Below the pieces are notes generated by a model. That model was not told the DNA's origin, did not search any database, and was given only the letters and a program-made list of their open reading frames with translations. A stretch of DNA of 64,000 nt, taken from the NCBI GenBank assembly GCA_049700435.1, contig JBNAVK010000001.1, forward strand, positions 1 to 64,000, given 5' to 3'. The translations under genes and the position numbers were made by a program. Origin of the DNA: JAVZLH01 sp049700435. GTDB lineage: Archaea; Thermoproteota; Bathyarchaeia; Bathyarchaeales; Bathycorpusculaceae. How positions within the stretch are numbered: position 1 is the stretch's first letter; the number at the start of each line of letters is the position of its first letter. Positions 33,907-41,566 of this stretch are shown here, piece by piece.

Positions 33907-34512
33907 ATGATTGGTCTCTTCACCAAAAATATTGATGGAGTCTGGTTTGGAGCTGCTTGCAATAATAAAGAAGTTTTTGCGGTATCCTTCGCCTTCAGCC
34001 AAAAAGAAGTTCTCAAGAGTTTGTTAAACGCGATTCCTTATAACACGCCGTTTCAACAGTTTAAAGAAACTTCAACTCTTGCTGGGCATGTGTTACGTGT
34101 CTTAAAGGACGTTTATGACGGGAAAGGCGCCGATGCAACTTTGCCGTTAAACACCAAATACTTGTCAGAATATGTAAGAAGGGTTATTGCGGCTGTTTCT
34201 GCTGTGCCTTTAGGGTATGTAACCTCTTATGGTTCTGTGGCGAAGGTTGCTGGGGGAAGCCCGAGGGCTGTGGGTCGCGTTATGGCTTTTAACCCGTTCC
34301 CATTGATAGTTCCATGTCACAGAGTGGTCTCTTGGGATTTTACCTTAGGCGGGTATGGAGGTGGCCTAAATATAAAACTGGCAATCTTAAGCCGTGAAAA
34401 ACAGGGTTATTCTGTTGAAGCGGAAGTTTCCGTAGGCGATGGTGGAAAACTGCGGTTGTTTCCAGTTGAGTTCGTGCTGAGTAAGTTAGAAAGGATTGGA
34501 GTGAAAGAGTAA
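33907..34512 (+). CDS. ogt: Methylated-DNA-protein cysteine methyltransferase
   Basis: A suicide repair protein that takes alkyl groups from O6 of guanine onto its own cysteine. The active site is IVPCHRV with C137, preceded by GYVTSYGSVAKVAG and the AVGRVMAFNP helix. The C-terminal tail beyond GGYGGGLNIKLAILSRE is about 35 residues longer than usual. A TATA-like TCTATAAATACC lies 26-36 bases upstream. Confidence 0.93.
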   Translation: MIGLFTKNIDGVWFGAACNNKEVFAVSFAFSQKEVLKSLLNAIPYNTPFQQFKETSTLAGHVLRVLKDVYDGKGADATLPLNTKYLSEYVRRVIAAVSAVPLGYVTSYGSVAKVAGGSPRAVGRVMAFNPFPLIVPCHRVVSWDFTLGGYGGGLNIKLAILSREKQGYSVEAEVSVGDGGKLRLFPVEFVLSKLERIGVKE

Positions 34513-34557
34513 ATATTAAAAGGATTAGAGGTTACACTCAAAAGAGTGGATGGTGTC

Positions 34558-35082
34558 ATGGTTAAACGTGGACTTTTTGTCGGCAGATTTCAACCCTTCC
34601 ATCTGGGACATCTTGGTGCGGTGGAAGATATTTTGAAGGAGGTTGACGAACTTGTGATAGTTATAGGAAGCGCCCAATACAGTCACCGCATAGACAATCC
34701 CTTTACGGCCGGCGAAAGGCTAGTTATGGTTCGTAGGGCTTTAGAGGAGGCTAAAATAGATAATTCGCGGATATGGATAGTGCCAGTGCCAGATGTGCAT
34801 TTACACATGATGTGGGTTTCCGCTGTTGAGGGCTACACTCCACGTTTTGATGTGGTTTACTCTAATGAACCTTTGACGCGGAGGCTTTTTATGGAGGCTG
34901 GCTACACGGTCAAACCCATACGTTTTCACAGAAGGGACGTTTACTCCTCAACGGAAATTAGAGGAAAAATGTTGAGCGGGGGAAACTGGGAGGAACTTGT
35001 TCCAAGAAGCGTGGTTGCCATAATAAAAGAGATCGACGGTGTTAAAAGACTTCAAGACTTGACAAAAAGCGATAAAGTTTAA
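34558..35082 (+). CDS. nadM: Nicotinamide-nucleotide adenylyltransferase (archaeal NadM type)
   Basis: Joins nicotinamide or nicotinate mononucleotide to AMP in NAD synthesis. The nucleotidyltransferase motif is GRFQPFHLGH and the second is YSSTEIR. IGSAQYSH and PFTAGERLVM are typical of the archaeal hexamer form. ATG 34558 is preferred; a GTG at 34546 would add four residues. Follows ogt after 45 bases. Confidence 0.95.
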   Translation: MVKRGLFVGRFQPFHLGHLGAVEDILKEVDELVIVIGSAQYSHRIDNPFTAGERLVMVRRALEEAKIDNSRIWIVPVPDVHLHMMWVSAVEGYTPRFDVVYSNEPLTRRLFMEAGYTVKPIRFHRRDVYSSTEIRGKMLSGGNWEELVPRSVVAIIKEIDGVKRLQDLTKSDKV

Positions 35083-35195
35083 CTTTGTTCCTAAATTAAG
35101 GAAAGGTTATTAAATTTCAAAGAACTTAATGGAGAGTTGAAACCGAATTATTTGCGTTTCGCTTTAACGGGAAATATTTAGTGGTTGGATGGAAG

Positions 35196-35705
35196 TTGGG
35201 AAGGAGAAGAAGAAAAGTAGTTCGCATGCCTAAAAAACGTCTACCTAAGTCCTTTGACTGCCCCGAATGCGGGAAGACAAGCACAATTGGCGTTAATATC
35301 ACACTACAGAAGCCGCTGATAATTGCAAGGTGCGGCGAGTGCGGAATGGAAATAGTAAAAGAGTTTGTTGGAAATAAGGAAGTGACCTTTGAATGTCAAA
35401 ACGAAAGTTGCCCAAACTATAACCAGGTGATACTTCGAGTTCGCCCCTTTTCAGAACACGTGATAATCGCTGAATGCGGCAAATGCCATGGGAGAACCCT
35501 CCTTCAACTGCCTTTGGAAGACACCCTAATTAACTGTTCCTGTGAGCCGCAAAAGCAGGTTAGGTTGACAACTCGTCCGGCTGAGAGGCTTGCAACTTTA
35601 ATTTGCGGAAGCTGCGAACTAATTTGTTATCTGTTGGCTAATCCAGTTGACGAACCAGTTGATATCTATGGAAAATTTTTAGACAGGTATTATGGCAAAA
35701 GATGA
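35196..35705 (+). CDS. Elf1-like zinc protein with extra zinc-ribbon domain
   Basis: Starting from the TTG at 35196 the protein begins MGRRRRKVVRMPKKRLPKS and then FDCPECGKTST, with ARCGECG further on. This is the layout of the eukaryotic elongation factor Elf1/ELOF1: a basic MGRR-K-KK tail and a four-cysteine zinc fold. It then carries about 110 more residues with further cysteine pairs (FECQNESCPN, AECGKCHG, NCSCEP, LICGSCEL), suggesting one or two extra zinc ribbons. A start at GTG 35181 is also possible. Likely binds RNA polymerase or nucleic acid; function inferred. Confidence 0.6.
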   Translation: MGRRRRKVVRMPKKRLPKSFDCPECGKTSTIGVNITLQKPLIIARCGECGMEIVKEFVGNKEVTFECQNESCPNYNQVILRVRPFSEHVIIAECGKCHGRTLLQLPLEDTLINCSCEPQKQVRLTTRPAERLATLICGSCELICYLLANPVDEPVDIYGKFLDRYYGKR

Positions 35706-35717
35706 CTTTTTGCTGTT

Positions 35718-35900
35718 TTATCCCATTTGGGGCGACGGTTGAAGCACTACAGACAACAATTTTATGATGAACCCTATTAGTCCTACTGCTCCTATTCCCA
35801 AGAAGCAGATTTTTATTGATAGCCAAAGCTCGCTTTTCCCTGGTTTTACAGCGAGTTTTAGCGTTCTCGCGCATTGAGATAGAAATGACCTTAAGCCCAT
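35718..35900 (-). CDS. secE: Preprotein translocase subunit SecE (Sec61 gamma)
   Basis: A 60-residue tail-anchored protein of the Sec translocon. The amphipathic helix LSQCARTLKLAVKPGKSELW and the single membrane span (about residues 29-52, IKICFLGIGAVGLIGFIIKL) match archaeal SecE/Sss1, which begins FL-x-ARVLKLA-KP. Its ATG at 35900 lies about 30 bases from a TATA-like CTTATAT on the minus strand. Unlike many archaea, no NusG/Spt5 or L11 gene follows it. Confidence 0.85.
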   Translation of the reverse strand: MGLRSFLSQCARTLKLAVKPGKSELWLSIKICFLGIGAVGLIGFIIKLLSVVLQPSPQMG

Positions 35901-35902
35901 AG

Positions 35903-35938
35903 TTCAACATCATACATGACATTCAACATCATATAAGC
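35903..35938 (-). promoter_or_regulatory. secE promoter with a 12-base direct repeat
   Basis: TTCAACATCATA occurs at 35903-35914 and again at 35922-35933, 19 bases apart. The second copy overlaps the TATA-like element CTTATAT (minus strand, 35932-35938). The repeat might be an operator or a simple duplication. Confidence 0.35.
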
Positions 35939-35969
35939 GTTACTGAAGCCCTTTCCTTAATTATATCCT

Positions 35970-36800
35970 CTACACTTTTCGTGTAGCCAAGCCTACATCT
36001 TCAAGCATTTTTACGAGTCCCTGTTTGTATTCGCCCTTTATTCCTTTCCAATCAAGAACTGCAAATTCAACCTTTTCCAACGTCTTCTCGACGCATTGTT
36101 TAATAATTTCGTTATCGACATAGGGAATTGCGTATTTGGGGATTATGTGACCGAAGGCTACGTCGCTTTCTAACGCTATCTTTGTAAATTTCATGTTGTA
36201 ATGTGGTCCACCTATGCCCAACGCTGTCCTAGCTTCTATCTTACCAAAGTTGGATATTGCTTCCATTGTTGCCCGCGCCACAACCTCAGCCGCTTTTTCG
36301 TCACACCATTGTTTAGGTGAACTCCCCAGTTCAGCGAACATTGCAGGCGCATCTAATGATGGACCGTGATGTGTACATTCGTAAGATACGTCATAGTCAA
36401 GATGCATTTCATTTTTGAGACGAACCATCGCCTTCAAGCACTCTTTCATAGCCGTTGCGGGTGAGATTGACACGTTCTTTGGAAGTCCGCCAAGCTCTGC
36501 TTTACCTAAATTGCCTGGCGTATGTACAGACAATGTTGGAGTGCCGCTTAAGCTGCTGTGTCTCGAAACAAAAACTATCAGTTCAATTGTCTCGGGGAAA
36601 GTGGTTAAGCTCTGTGCGTCAACTAGATCCTCTTCCACCGTTACGAGTTTGACACTTTTGCCGTATACTTCTGCTTCGTAAACTTTGTTTCCTTGGAAAA
36701 TTTCCATTGTATCTTTGAATTTGTAGTTGTTTAAAATTTGTTTTGAAATATTTAGGCTTGCAACGTCCCTTTTTGAAGCGGCTATTAAAATCATCAGCAT
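35970..36800 (-). CDS. dtdA: D-aminoacyl-tRNA deacylase (archaeal/plant type)
   Basis: Recycles tRNAs mischarged with D-amino acids. The 276-residue protein shows FVSRHSSLSGTPTLSVH with the histidine site, the YECTHHGPSLDAPAMF motif, and GIGGPHYNMKFTKIAL. These are hallmarks of DtdA/GEK1. The start is at the first or third residue of MLMILIAAS. It diverges from the carbamoyltransferase gene. Confidence 0.93.
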   Translation of the reverse strand: MLMILIAASKRDVASLNISKQILNNYKFKDTMEIFQGNKVYEAEVYGKSVKLVTVEEDLVDAQSLTTFPETIELIVFVSRHSSLSGTPTLSVHTPGNLGKAELGGLPKNVSISPATAMKECLKAMVRLKNEMHLDYDVSYECTHHGPSLDAPAMFAELGSSPKQWCDEKAAEVVARATMEAISNFGKIEARTALGIGGPHYNMKFTKIALESDVAFGHIIPKYAIPYVDNEIIKQCVEKTLEKVEFAVLDWKGIKGEYKQGLVKMLEDVGLATRKV

Positions 36801-36881
36801 TCCTAAGGAGAAAGGTTATGGTTCAAAGTAAAAATGTTTCCATAAAACTTATAATCGATGCTCGAATGATTGAAGCCTTGA

Positions 36882-37808
36882 ATGGTGTTAAAAATGCATC
36901 TAATTAACTTTAAAGGGTTGTCTGGCAGTCAGCTTATGGAAATTGTGGATGAAGCCGTCGAGGTTAAGCATGACCCTGAAAAGTATCGTGGCGCGCTGGA
37001 AGGGAAGTCTCTCGCGATGATTTTCCAAAAAACCTCTACTAGAACCAGAGTTTCCTTTGAAGTTGCTATGACACAGCTTGGCGGGCATGCACTTTACATT
37101 GACTGGAGAACAACTAACTTCACGATAGCAGACGTTTATGACGAAACGCAATACTTGTCACGTAATGTTGACTGTATAATGGCTAGGCTTCTACGGAACG
37201 CTGACTTGCAGGTTATGGCTGGAGCTTCTCGTGTTCCAGTGATTAATGGATGTGACGAAAAGTATCATCCAAGCCAAGCGATAGCAGATTTGATGACAAT
37301 GAAAGAAAAGAAGGGGACGCTCAAGGGCTTGAAGCTTGTCTACGTAGGTGTCCACAACAATGTTTGTAACTCGCTAATTGAAGGATGCACAAAAACAGGG
37401 GTAAAAATAACCACTGTAACGCCGATATTTCATGAACCTTGCAGAGACGACGAACTTTTGGAAAACGCAAAGAAAACTGGGCTTTGGGAAACAACGTTGG
37501 ACGTCAAGAAAGCGGTGAAAGACGCGGATTTTGTTTATACAGACACATGGGTTGACATGGAGTTTTTCACAGACCCAAAGTTTGCTGCTGAAAAGGAAAA
37601 ACGCGTTAAACTGATGATGCCCTACCAAATAAACAAAGAACTGTTGAAAGGAAGTAACGCTTACATAATGCATGACATGCCAATCCACAGAGGCTATGAA
37701 ATAGCCGAAAACGTCATCGAAAGCCCAAGGTCGGTTATATATGAACAAAGCGAGAATAGGCTGTATTCTGCAAAAGCAATACTGTTGAAACTGTTGGGAA
37801 AATGCTGA
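36882..37808 (+). CDS. Carbamoyltransferase of the ornithine/aspartate family, substrate uncertain
   Basis: The carbamoyl-phosphate site is intact: S52-TRTR-56 and H129-PSQ-132. The amino-acid side differs from ornithine carbamoyltransferase: the SMG loop is replaced by D221-TWVDMEFF, and the HCLP cysteine motif by H264-DMPIHRG. So it belongs to the family but may use an acceptor other than ornithine, such as a polyamine or another diamino compound. ATG 36882 or 36894 may be the start. It is followed by a cysteine-rich DUF3795 gene after one base. No other arginine genes are nearby. Confidence 0.85.
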   Translation: MVLKMHLINFKGLSGSQLMEIVDEAVEVKHDPEKYRGALEGKSLAMIFQKTSTRTRVSFEVAMTQLGGHALYIDWRTTNFTIADVYDETQYLSRNVDCIMARLLRNADLQVMAGASRVPVINGCDEKYHPSQAIADLMTMKEKKGTLKGLKLVYVGVHNNVCNSLIEGCTKTGVKITTVTPIFHEPCRDDELLENAKKTGLWETTLDVKKAVKDADFVYTDTWVDMEFFTDPKFAAEKEKRVKLMMPYQINKELLKGSNAYIMHDMPIHRGYEIAENVIESPRSVIYEQSENRLYSAKAILLKLLGKC

Positions 37809-37809
37809 A

Positions 37810-38283
37810 ATGCAAAAGGCAAACCTTTGGAATTTAGTTGCACCGTGCGGACTTTACTGCGGAGAATGCACAGCATTTCTTAACAAAAAATGCGGGGGAT
37901 GCAGATCAAACAAAGGCTTAAGCGAACAATACAGGAGATACTGTAAAATTTACAAATGCTCGAGTGACAAAGGCTTAAAAGTCTGCTTAGAATGCAACGA
38001 ATTTCCATGCAAAACCTTCAACTTCTTTAAGGCTGAAGGACTCGAGGACAGCTCATGGTTTCTTGACGTTCTAAGCAACATGAAAACCATAGTGGAAACG
38101 GATATTTCACGTTTTTTGAAAAGAAAAGCAGCTTGGCTAAACAAAAGGAAGAAATGCGCCAGAAAAAGAGGAATCGACTACTGTGACGAATGCAAACGAT
38201 GGCCGTGTGAGTTTTTGAAGAGACCTGTTCTAGTTCCAGCTGACTTAAATAGGTTCAAAGAGTTTATGGAAAAAGAAGGCTAG
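37810..38283 (+). CDS. DUF3795 cysteine-rich protein
   Basis: A 157-residue protein with many cysteines: PCGLYCGECTAF near the start, KKCGGCRSN, YCKIYKCS, CLECNEFPCKTF, and YCDECKRWPCEFL near the end. This is the DUF3795 pattern, thought to bind metal or iron-sulfur, with no assigned function. ATG 37810 lies one base after the stop of the carbamoyltransferase gene, so the two are probably cotranslated. It ends 11 bases before the convergent ftsY gene. Confidence 0.8.
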   Translation: MQKANLWNLVAPCGLYCGECTAFLNKKCGGCRSNKGLSEQYRRYCKIYKCSSDKGLKVCLECNEFPCKTFNFFKAEGLEDSSWFLDVLSNMKTIVETDISRFLKRKAAWLNKRKKCARKRGIDYCDECKRWPCEFLKRPVLVPADLNRFKEFMEKEG

Positions 38284-38294
38284 TCGCATCCTGA

Positions 38295-39200
38295 CTATTT
38301 TAGAATCATTTGTACGAATTTTTCCGGGTTGAACTCTTGCAGGTCGTTGTATTTTTGTCCGGTTCCTATGAATAGTATGGGCTTTTTTGTTACGTATGTT
38401 ACGCTTAGAGCTGAGCCACCTTTGATGTCTGCATCCACTTTAGTCAATATTGTTGCGTCCACTCCAACGCTTTTGTGAAATTCCTCAGCTTGCATTACTG
38501 CGTCGTTTCCGGTAAGCGAGTCCACAGTTAAAATGGTTAAGTCTGGGTTTGCTACTCGTTTGACTTTGGCAAGTTCATCCATCAAGTTCCTGTTCGTCTG
38601 CATTCTCCCAGCGGTATCGATTAAAACGACGTTTATTCCGTGAGCTTTCGCGTGGTTTATTGTGTCGTATGCTACGGCGGCGGGGTCTGAGCCATACTTG
38701 TGTTTTATCATGCGTATACCCAAGCGTTTTGCATGTTCTTCCAACTGTTCTATAGAGCCTGCGCGGTAGGTGTCGCTGCAGGCGAGAACAACTGAGTAGC
38801 CTTTGTTGTTGAGGAAGCGCGCTACTTTCGCTATGGTTGTGGTTTTTCCCGTGCCGTTTATTCCGACAAAAACTATGACGAAGGGTTCGCTTTTTTTGCG
38901 TTTTTCTTCAATAGCCTCTATTAGGTTTATCTTGTTGTTTGTTTGCATAATTTCTAAGAGTACTTCTCTAAGTTTTTCTTCCACAATTTTTCTGCGGTCT
39001 TCAAGTCTTTTAACCTGAACCCCATCTAACAGTTTTTCCATTTCATCGCATATTTTTTCAGCAACAGGAAAGGCAACATCGTTTTCTACGAGGCTTATTT
39101 TGAATTCTGAAAGCACTGGGCGAAGGTTTTCAGCCTTAAGCTCTGTTGTTGTAACTTTGTTTACGAGCCCTTTGAGGCCTGACTTCAGCCTCTCAAACAT
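38295..39200 (-). CDS. ftsY: Signal recognition particle receptor FtsY
   Basis: The SRP-receptor GTPase that docks ribosome-SRP complexes at the membrane. The NG domain shows VGINGTGKTTTIAK (G1), DTYRAGSIEQL (G2), LIDTAGRMQTN (G3) and TKVDADIKGG (G4). The acidic N-terminal A domain is short, as in archaea. 301 residues is normal. Last gene of the eS19-to-ftsY operon; it overlaps the prefoldin gene by eight bases. Confidence 0.96.
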   Translation of the reverse strand: MFERLKSGLKGLVNKVTTTELKAENLRPVLSEFKISLVENDVAFPVAEKICDEMEKLLDGVQVKRLEDRRKIVEEKLREVLLEIMQTNNKINLIEAIEEKRKKSEPFVIVFVGINGTGKTTTIAKVARFLNNKGYSVVLACSDTYRAGSIEQLEEHAKRLGIRMIKHKYGSDPAAVAYDTINHAKAHGINVVLIDTAGRMQTNRNLMDELAKVKRVANPDLTILTVDSLTGNDAVMQAEEFHKSVGVDATILTKVDADIKGGSALSVTYVTKKPILFIGTGQKYNDLQEFNPEKFVQMILK

Positions 39201-39642
39201 TTTTTGGTTTTGTCTCCTCTCTAAGTTTGGCTAGTAGGTTGTCAAATTTTTCTTTGCCTTCGCTCATTCTTTCTGCAATTTGGGCGAGTTGTTGCTGAAG
39301 CGACATTCTCGTCTTTTCCAAGTTTTCTAGGCGGTTTTTGATGATTTCTTTTGCTTCTTGCAAGGTTTTTTCCACGGAGATTCCGGCGCCCATTCCGACG
39401 ATGATTTTGTCTGGGTTTTCAAGTTTCGCTTTTATGTAAGAGTTTCCTCCTATGGGGACTAGGAGTTCTGAGTTTTCCTTTTCTTTTTCTAAGCCTTCCA
39501 GCGTCATGTTTGCGTAGGTTAAGTCTGTTATGGCGGCGTCCACCATGTTTATCCTAGATTGTATGGCTTCGGCTGTTTGTTCAAGGAAGCGTAGTTCAAC
39601 GCTTAGTCTGCGCAGTTCCTCTTCTTCGCTTTTGCTTGCCAA
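39193..39642 (-). CDS. pfdA: Prefoldin alpha subunit
   Basis: A jellyfish-shaped chaperone subunit that holds unfolded proteins for the thermosome. N- and C-terminal coiled coils (about residues 4-58 and 95-143) flank a beta hairpin containing LVPIGGNSYIKAKLENPDKI and VGMGAGISVEK, the family hallmark. 149 residues is normal. Sits between L20e/LX and ftsY. Confidence 0.95.
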   Translation of the reverse strand: MASKSEEEELRRLSVELRFLEQTAEAIQSRINMVDAAITDLTYANMTLEGLEKEKENSELLVPIGGNSYIKAKLENPDKIIVGMGAGISVEKTLQEAKEIIKNRLENLEKTRMSLQQQLAQIAERMSEGKEKFDNLLAKLREETKPKNV

Positions 39643-39648
39643 GTTCTC

Positions 39649-39885
39649 TCATTCTCCGGCAACAAGTTTTTTCAGTAATGGGCTTTTTATTTCTTCGGGT
39701 GGGATTTCCTCGACACTCGCTATTTTGATGTGGAAGCGTTTAACGCGGTGTTTGCTGCCGAGTTCGCAGTAGACTTTTTCCACGGCGTGTTCTGGTTTGA
39801 CAGCCATTACTTCCTTTCTGAATGGTGTTTTTAGGTTTGGTTTTCGAATCTCGCCGGTGACTCTAAAAACTTTCACTTCACTCAT
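39649..39885 (-). CDS. rpl20e: 50S ribosomal protein L20e (LX/L18Ae)
   Basis: A 78-residue archaeal large-subunit protein. It begins VKVFRVTGEIRKPN and has FRKEVMAVKPEHAVEKVY followed by GSKHRVKRFHIKI, all diagnostic of LX. It overlaps the end of the aIF6 gene by eight bases. Confidence 0.95.
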   Translation of the reverse strand: MSEVKVFRVTGEIRKPNLKTPFRKEVMAVKPEHAVEKVYCELGSKHRVKRFHIKIASVEEIPPEEIKSPLLKKLVAGE

Positions 39886-40558
39886 CTTCCTTTACAACAT
39901 CCAGCGCATTCCCAATTATAAACATCTCGGGTCCAGTTGTCAAAGAACCAGCTATGGCAGCGTAACTGTTGCTAATCAATCCCGTTCCAACATAGGGTAT
40001 TCCACAGTTAACTGTGCCGACATCAACAGGAACTTTCAGCACATCCTTCAAAAGCTTCTTTTCCTCCTCCTTCAGCAGCGGGTGAGCTAAAACTCCCTTG
40101 TTTGTGGCTACAGCTAACGACCCAACATAGGGTAAGCCAGCAACTTCGCCGGTAACAGCTTCAACTCCCAAAGTTTCGGAGATTAGCTTTATTTCCCAAT
40201 CTTTCAATCGTGGGTCAACGACTGCTCCGTGGTCATTTGCTAGAACCATGTTTCCGAAGGCCGTTTTTTTGGTTTCCATAACTGTTATGTTTCCGTCGAA
40301 ACCGTTTTTTATGGCTTCAAGTTCCTCTTCGTTAACGAAATGTGGGAGCACAATACCATTTGAGTTCGCGCATGCAAGTGCGCCGACCAAAACTGAGCCA
40401 CCAATCATGGTGTGTATAAGTTTAACTTTCATCCATTCACCGAGCCTTTCAGCCTTTTTAAGCGGCGTCAACTTTGGAATTATGATGATTTTATCTGTAA
40501 CAAGCGCGTACACGCCTATGCTTGCGCTGCCGAAAAGGCTGGAAAAGTAAATGGCCAA
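39878..40558 (-). CDS. eif6: Translation initiation factor 6 (anti-association factor)
   Basis: aIF6 binds the large ribosomal subunit and prevents premature joining. The 226-residue pentein fold shows five repeated units, with GSASIGVYALVTDK at the start, GSVLVGALACANSNG, GNMVLANDHGAVVDP and GNALDVV near the end. Start ATG 40558 lies four bases after the L31e stop. Confidence 0.96.
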   Translation of the reverse strand: MAIYFSSLFGSASIGVYALVTDKIIIIPKLTPLKKAERLGEWMKVKLIHTMIGGSVLVGALACANSNGIVLPHFVNEEELEAIKNGFDGNITVMETKKTAFGNMVLANDHGAVVDPRLKDWEIKLISETLGVEAVTGEVAGLPYVGSLAVATNKGVLAHPLLKEEEKKLLKDVLKVPVDVGTVNCGIPYVGTGLISNSYAAIAGSLTTGPEMFIIGNALDVVKEDE

Positions 40559-40561
40559 GGA

Positions 40562-41065
40562 TTAGTCTCCTTCAGCCAAATAAACCGTAACATTTCCTTC
40601 TTTGTCTTTTGCGGCTCTTACTCTAATTTTTCGCGGGGGTTTTTCTATGCCTCTGCTCCAAATTTTTTCGTTCACTTCATTGCTAATTGTAAGCCGCTTA
40701 GGCTCTTCTTCTTCCTCTTCTTCTTTACTCGCGCCCAACTTCATGTGCTTCGTTATAAAGCTTCTGATTATCCGCATCGCTCTGGGGGCTCTTTTGTTTG
40801 GAGGCATAATCCATGCTCTGCTGAGTGGAATTGTATAGATTCTTTCTTCCACAATTTCTTCCTCTGCCTTTTCTTCTCGTGGCGGCGGTTTAACTTCCTC
40901 TTCTATGGCTTCTGGCTTCTCTTCCTCTTTCGCTTCAACGATTTCTTCCGTTTTTTCCTCTTCTTCCGATGGGGCTTCCTCAATTTCCGTTTCTTCAGCT
41001 GCTTCAACTGGTTTTTCTTGTTCTTCCTCGGTTTCTAACGGTTCTTCTTTTGTGTTTTCTTCCAT
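40562..41065 (-). CDS. rpl31e: 50S ribosomal protein L31e with long acidic N-terminal extension
   Basis: The C-terminal part is L31e: ERIYTIPLSRAW, APRAMRIIRSFITKHMK, then EVNEKIWSRGIEKPPRKIRV. The first 72 residues are an almost pure glutamate/lysine/proline stretch that ordinary L31e lacks, and a second acidic run EEEEEEEP is inserted after HMKLGASK. Total 167 residues versus about 85-125 usually. A GGAGG site overlaps the stop of the upstream L39e gene, supporting translation from 41065. The extension is probably disordered and surface exposed. Confidence 0.93.
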   Translation of the reverse strand: MEENTKEEPLETEEEQEKPVEAAEETEIEEAPSEEEEKTEEIVEAKEEEKPEAIEEEVKPPPREEKAEEEIVEERIYTIPLSRAWIMPPNKRAPRAMRIIRSFITKHMKLGASKEEEEEEEPKRLTISNEVNEKIWSRGIEKPPRKIRVRAAKDKEGNVTVYLAEGD

Positions 41066-41077
41066 TGGGCGGTCCTC

Positions 41078-41233
41078 CTACGCTTTTATTTTTCTTGTTC
41101 GCCATTGTCTCCTTTTCGGGTGTGTTCTAAATTTTCCAGCCGTTTTCGCGATAACCCATGATGGTACAGCTTTCTTTTGTTTTCCCGCTTTTGCTAGTCT
41201 AAGTTTTTTTGCCGTTGGTTTGTTTCGCGCCAT
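41078..41233 (-). CDS. rpl39e: 50S ribosomal protein L39e
   Basis: A 51-residue basic protein lining the peptide exit tunnel. The minus strand reads MARNKPTAKKLRLAKAGKQK, then a segment with PSWVIAKT, and ends with RTHPKRRQWRTRKIKA before a TAG. This is a near-complete match to L39e, whose family has VWVIAKT and RTHPKRRHWR. Its stop codon overlaps the ribosome-binding site of rpl31e, a tight operon link. It is too short to be found by length cut-offs. Confidence 0.95.
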   Translation of the reverse strand: MARNKPTAKKLRLAKAGKQKKAVPSWVIAKTAGKFRTHPKRRQWRTRKIKA

Positions 41234-41235
41234 AT

Positions 41236-41565
41236 TCATATCCTTCTTATTTTTGTTTCACGTCTCCGTGTTTGCAGTTGAATAAGTATTTGTTTAAGCT
41301 GTTCGTCTGTTAAGGGTATTGGCAATTTTCCTTGCTGTGCTAGTTGGATTAGCTGCAGTTCCAGTTGGGATGTGAACTCTGGCTTGACCATCTTTAAGTT
41401 TGTTAGCCTTTGCCTTGCTTCAGGAGTTAATATGCTTCTCAGTATGGCTTGTTTTTCCAGTTCCAGTTGTTGCTGCATCTGTGCTCTTTTTTGTTCTTCA
41501 GCCATTTGGCGTTGTAATTCTAAAAGCTTTCTTTTACGCAGTTCTTCGAGTTCTTCGTCTGACAT
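41236..41565 (-). CDS. PDCD5-family DNA-binding protein
   Basis: A 109-residue helical protein related to eukaryotic PDCD5. It has MSDEELEELRKRKLLELQRQ followed by a glutamine-rich coiled segment, then ILTPEARQRLTNLKMVKPEF and LPIPLTDEQLKQIL. Function in archaea is not settled; DNA or chaperonin binding has been suggested. It lies between eS19 and L39e, a common archaeal order. Confidence 0.93.
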   Translation of the reverse strand: MSDEELEELRKRKLLELQRQMAEEQKRAQMQQQLELEKQAILRSILTPEARQRLTNLKMVKPEFTSQLELQLIQLAQQGKLPIPLTDEQLKQILIQLQTRRRETKIRRI

Positions 41566-41566
41566 T

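Noticed and set aside
35638..35922. 94-residue minus-strand frame over secE
   Set aside because: It is another reading frame across the same bases. The 60-residue frame is a clear SecE with a membrane span, so the longer one is a shadow.
40412..41038. 208-residue plus-strand frame rich in phenylalanine
   Set aside because: It is the antisense shadow of the glutamate/lysine-rich L31e extension; GAA and AAG codons read in reverse as TTC and CTT, giving long open but meaningless frames.
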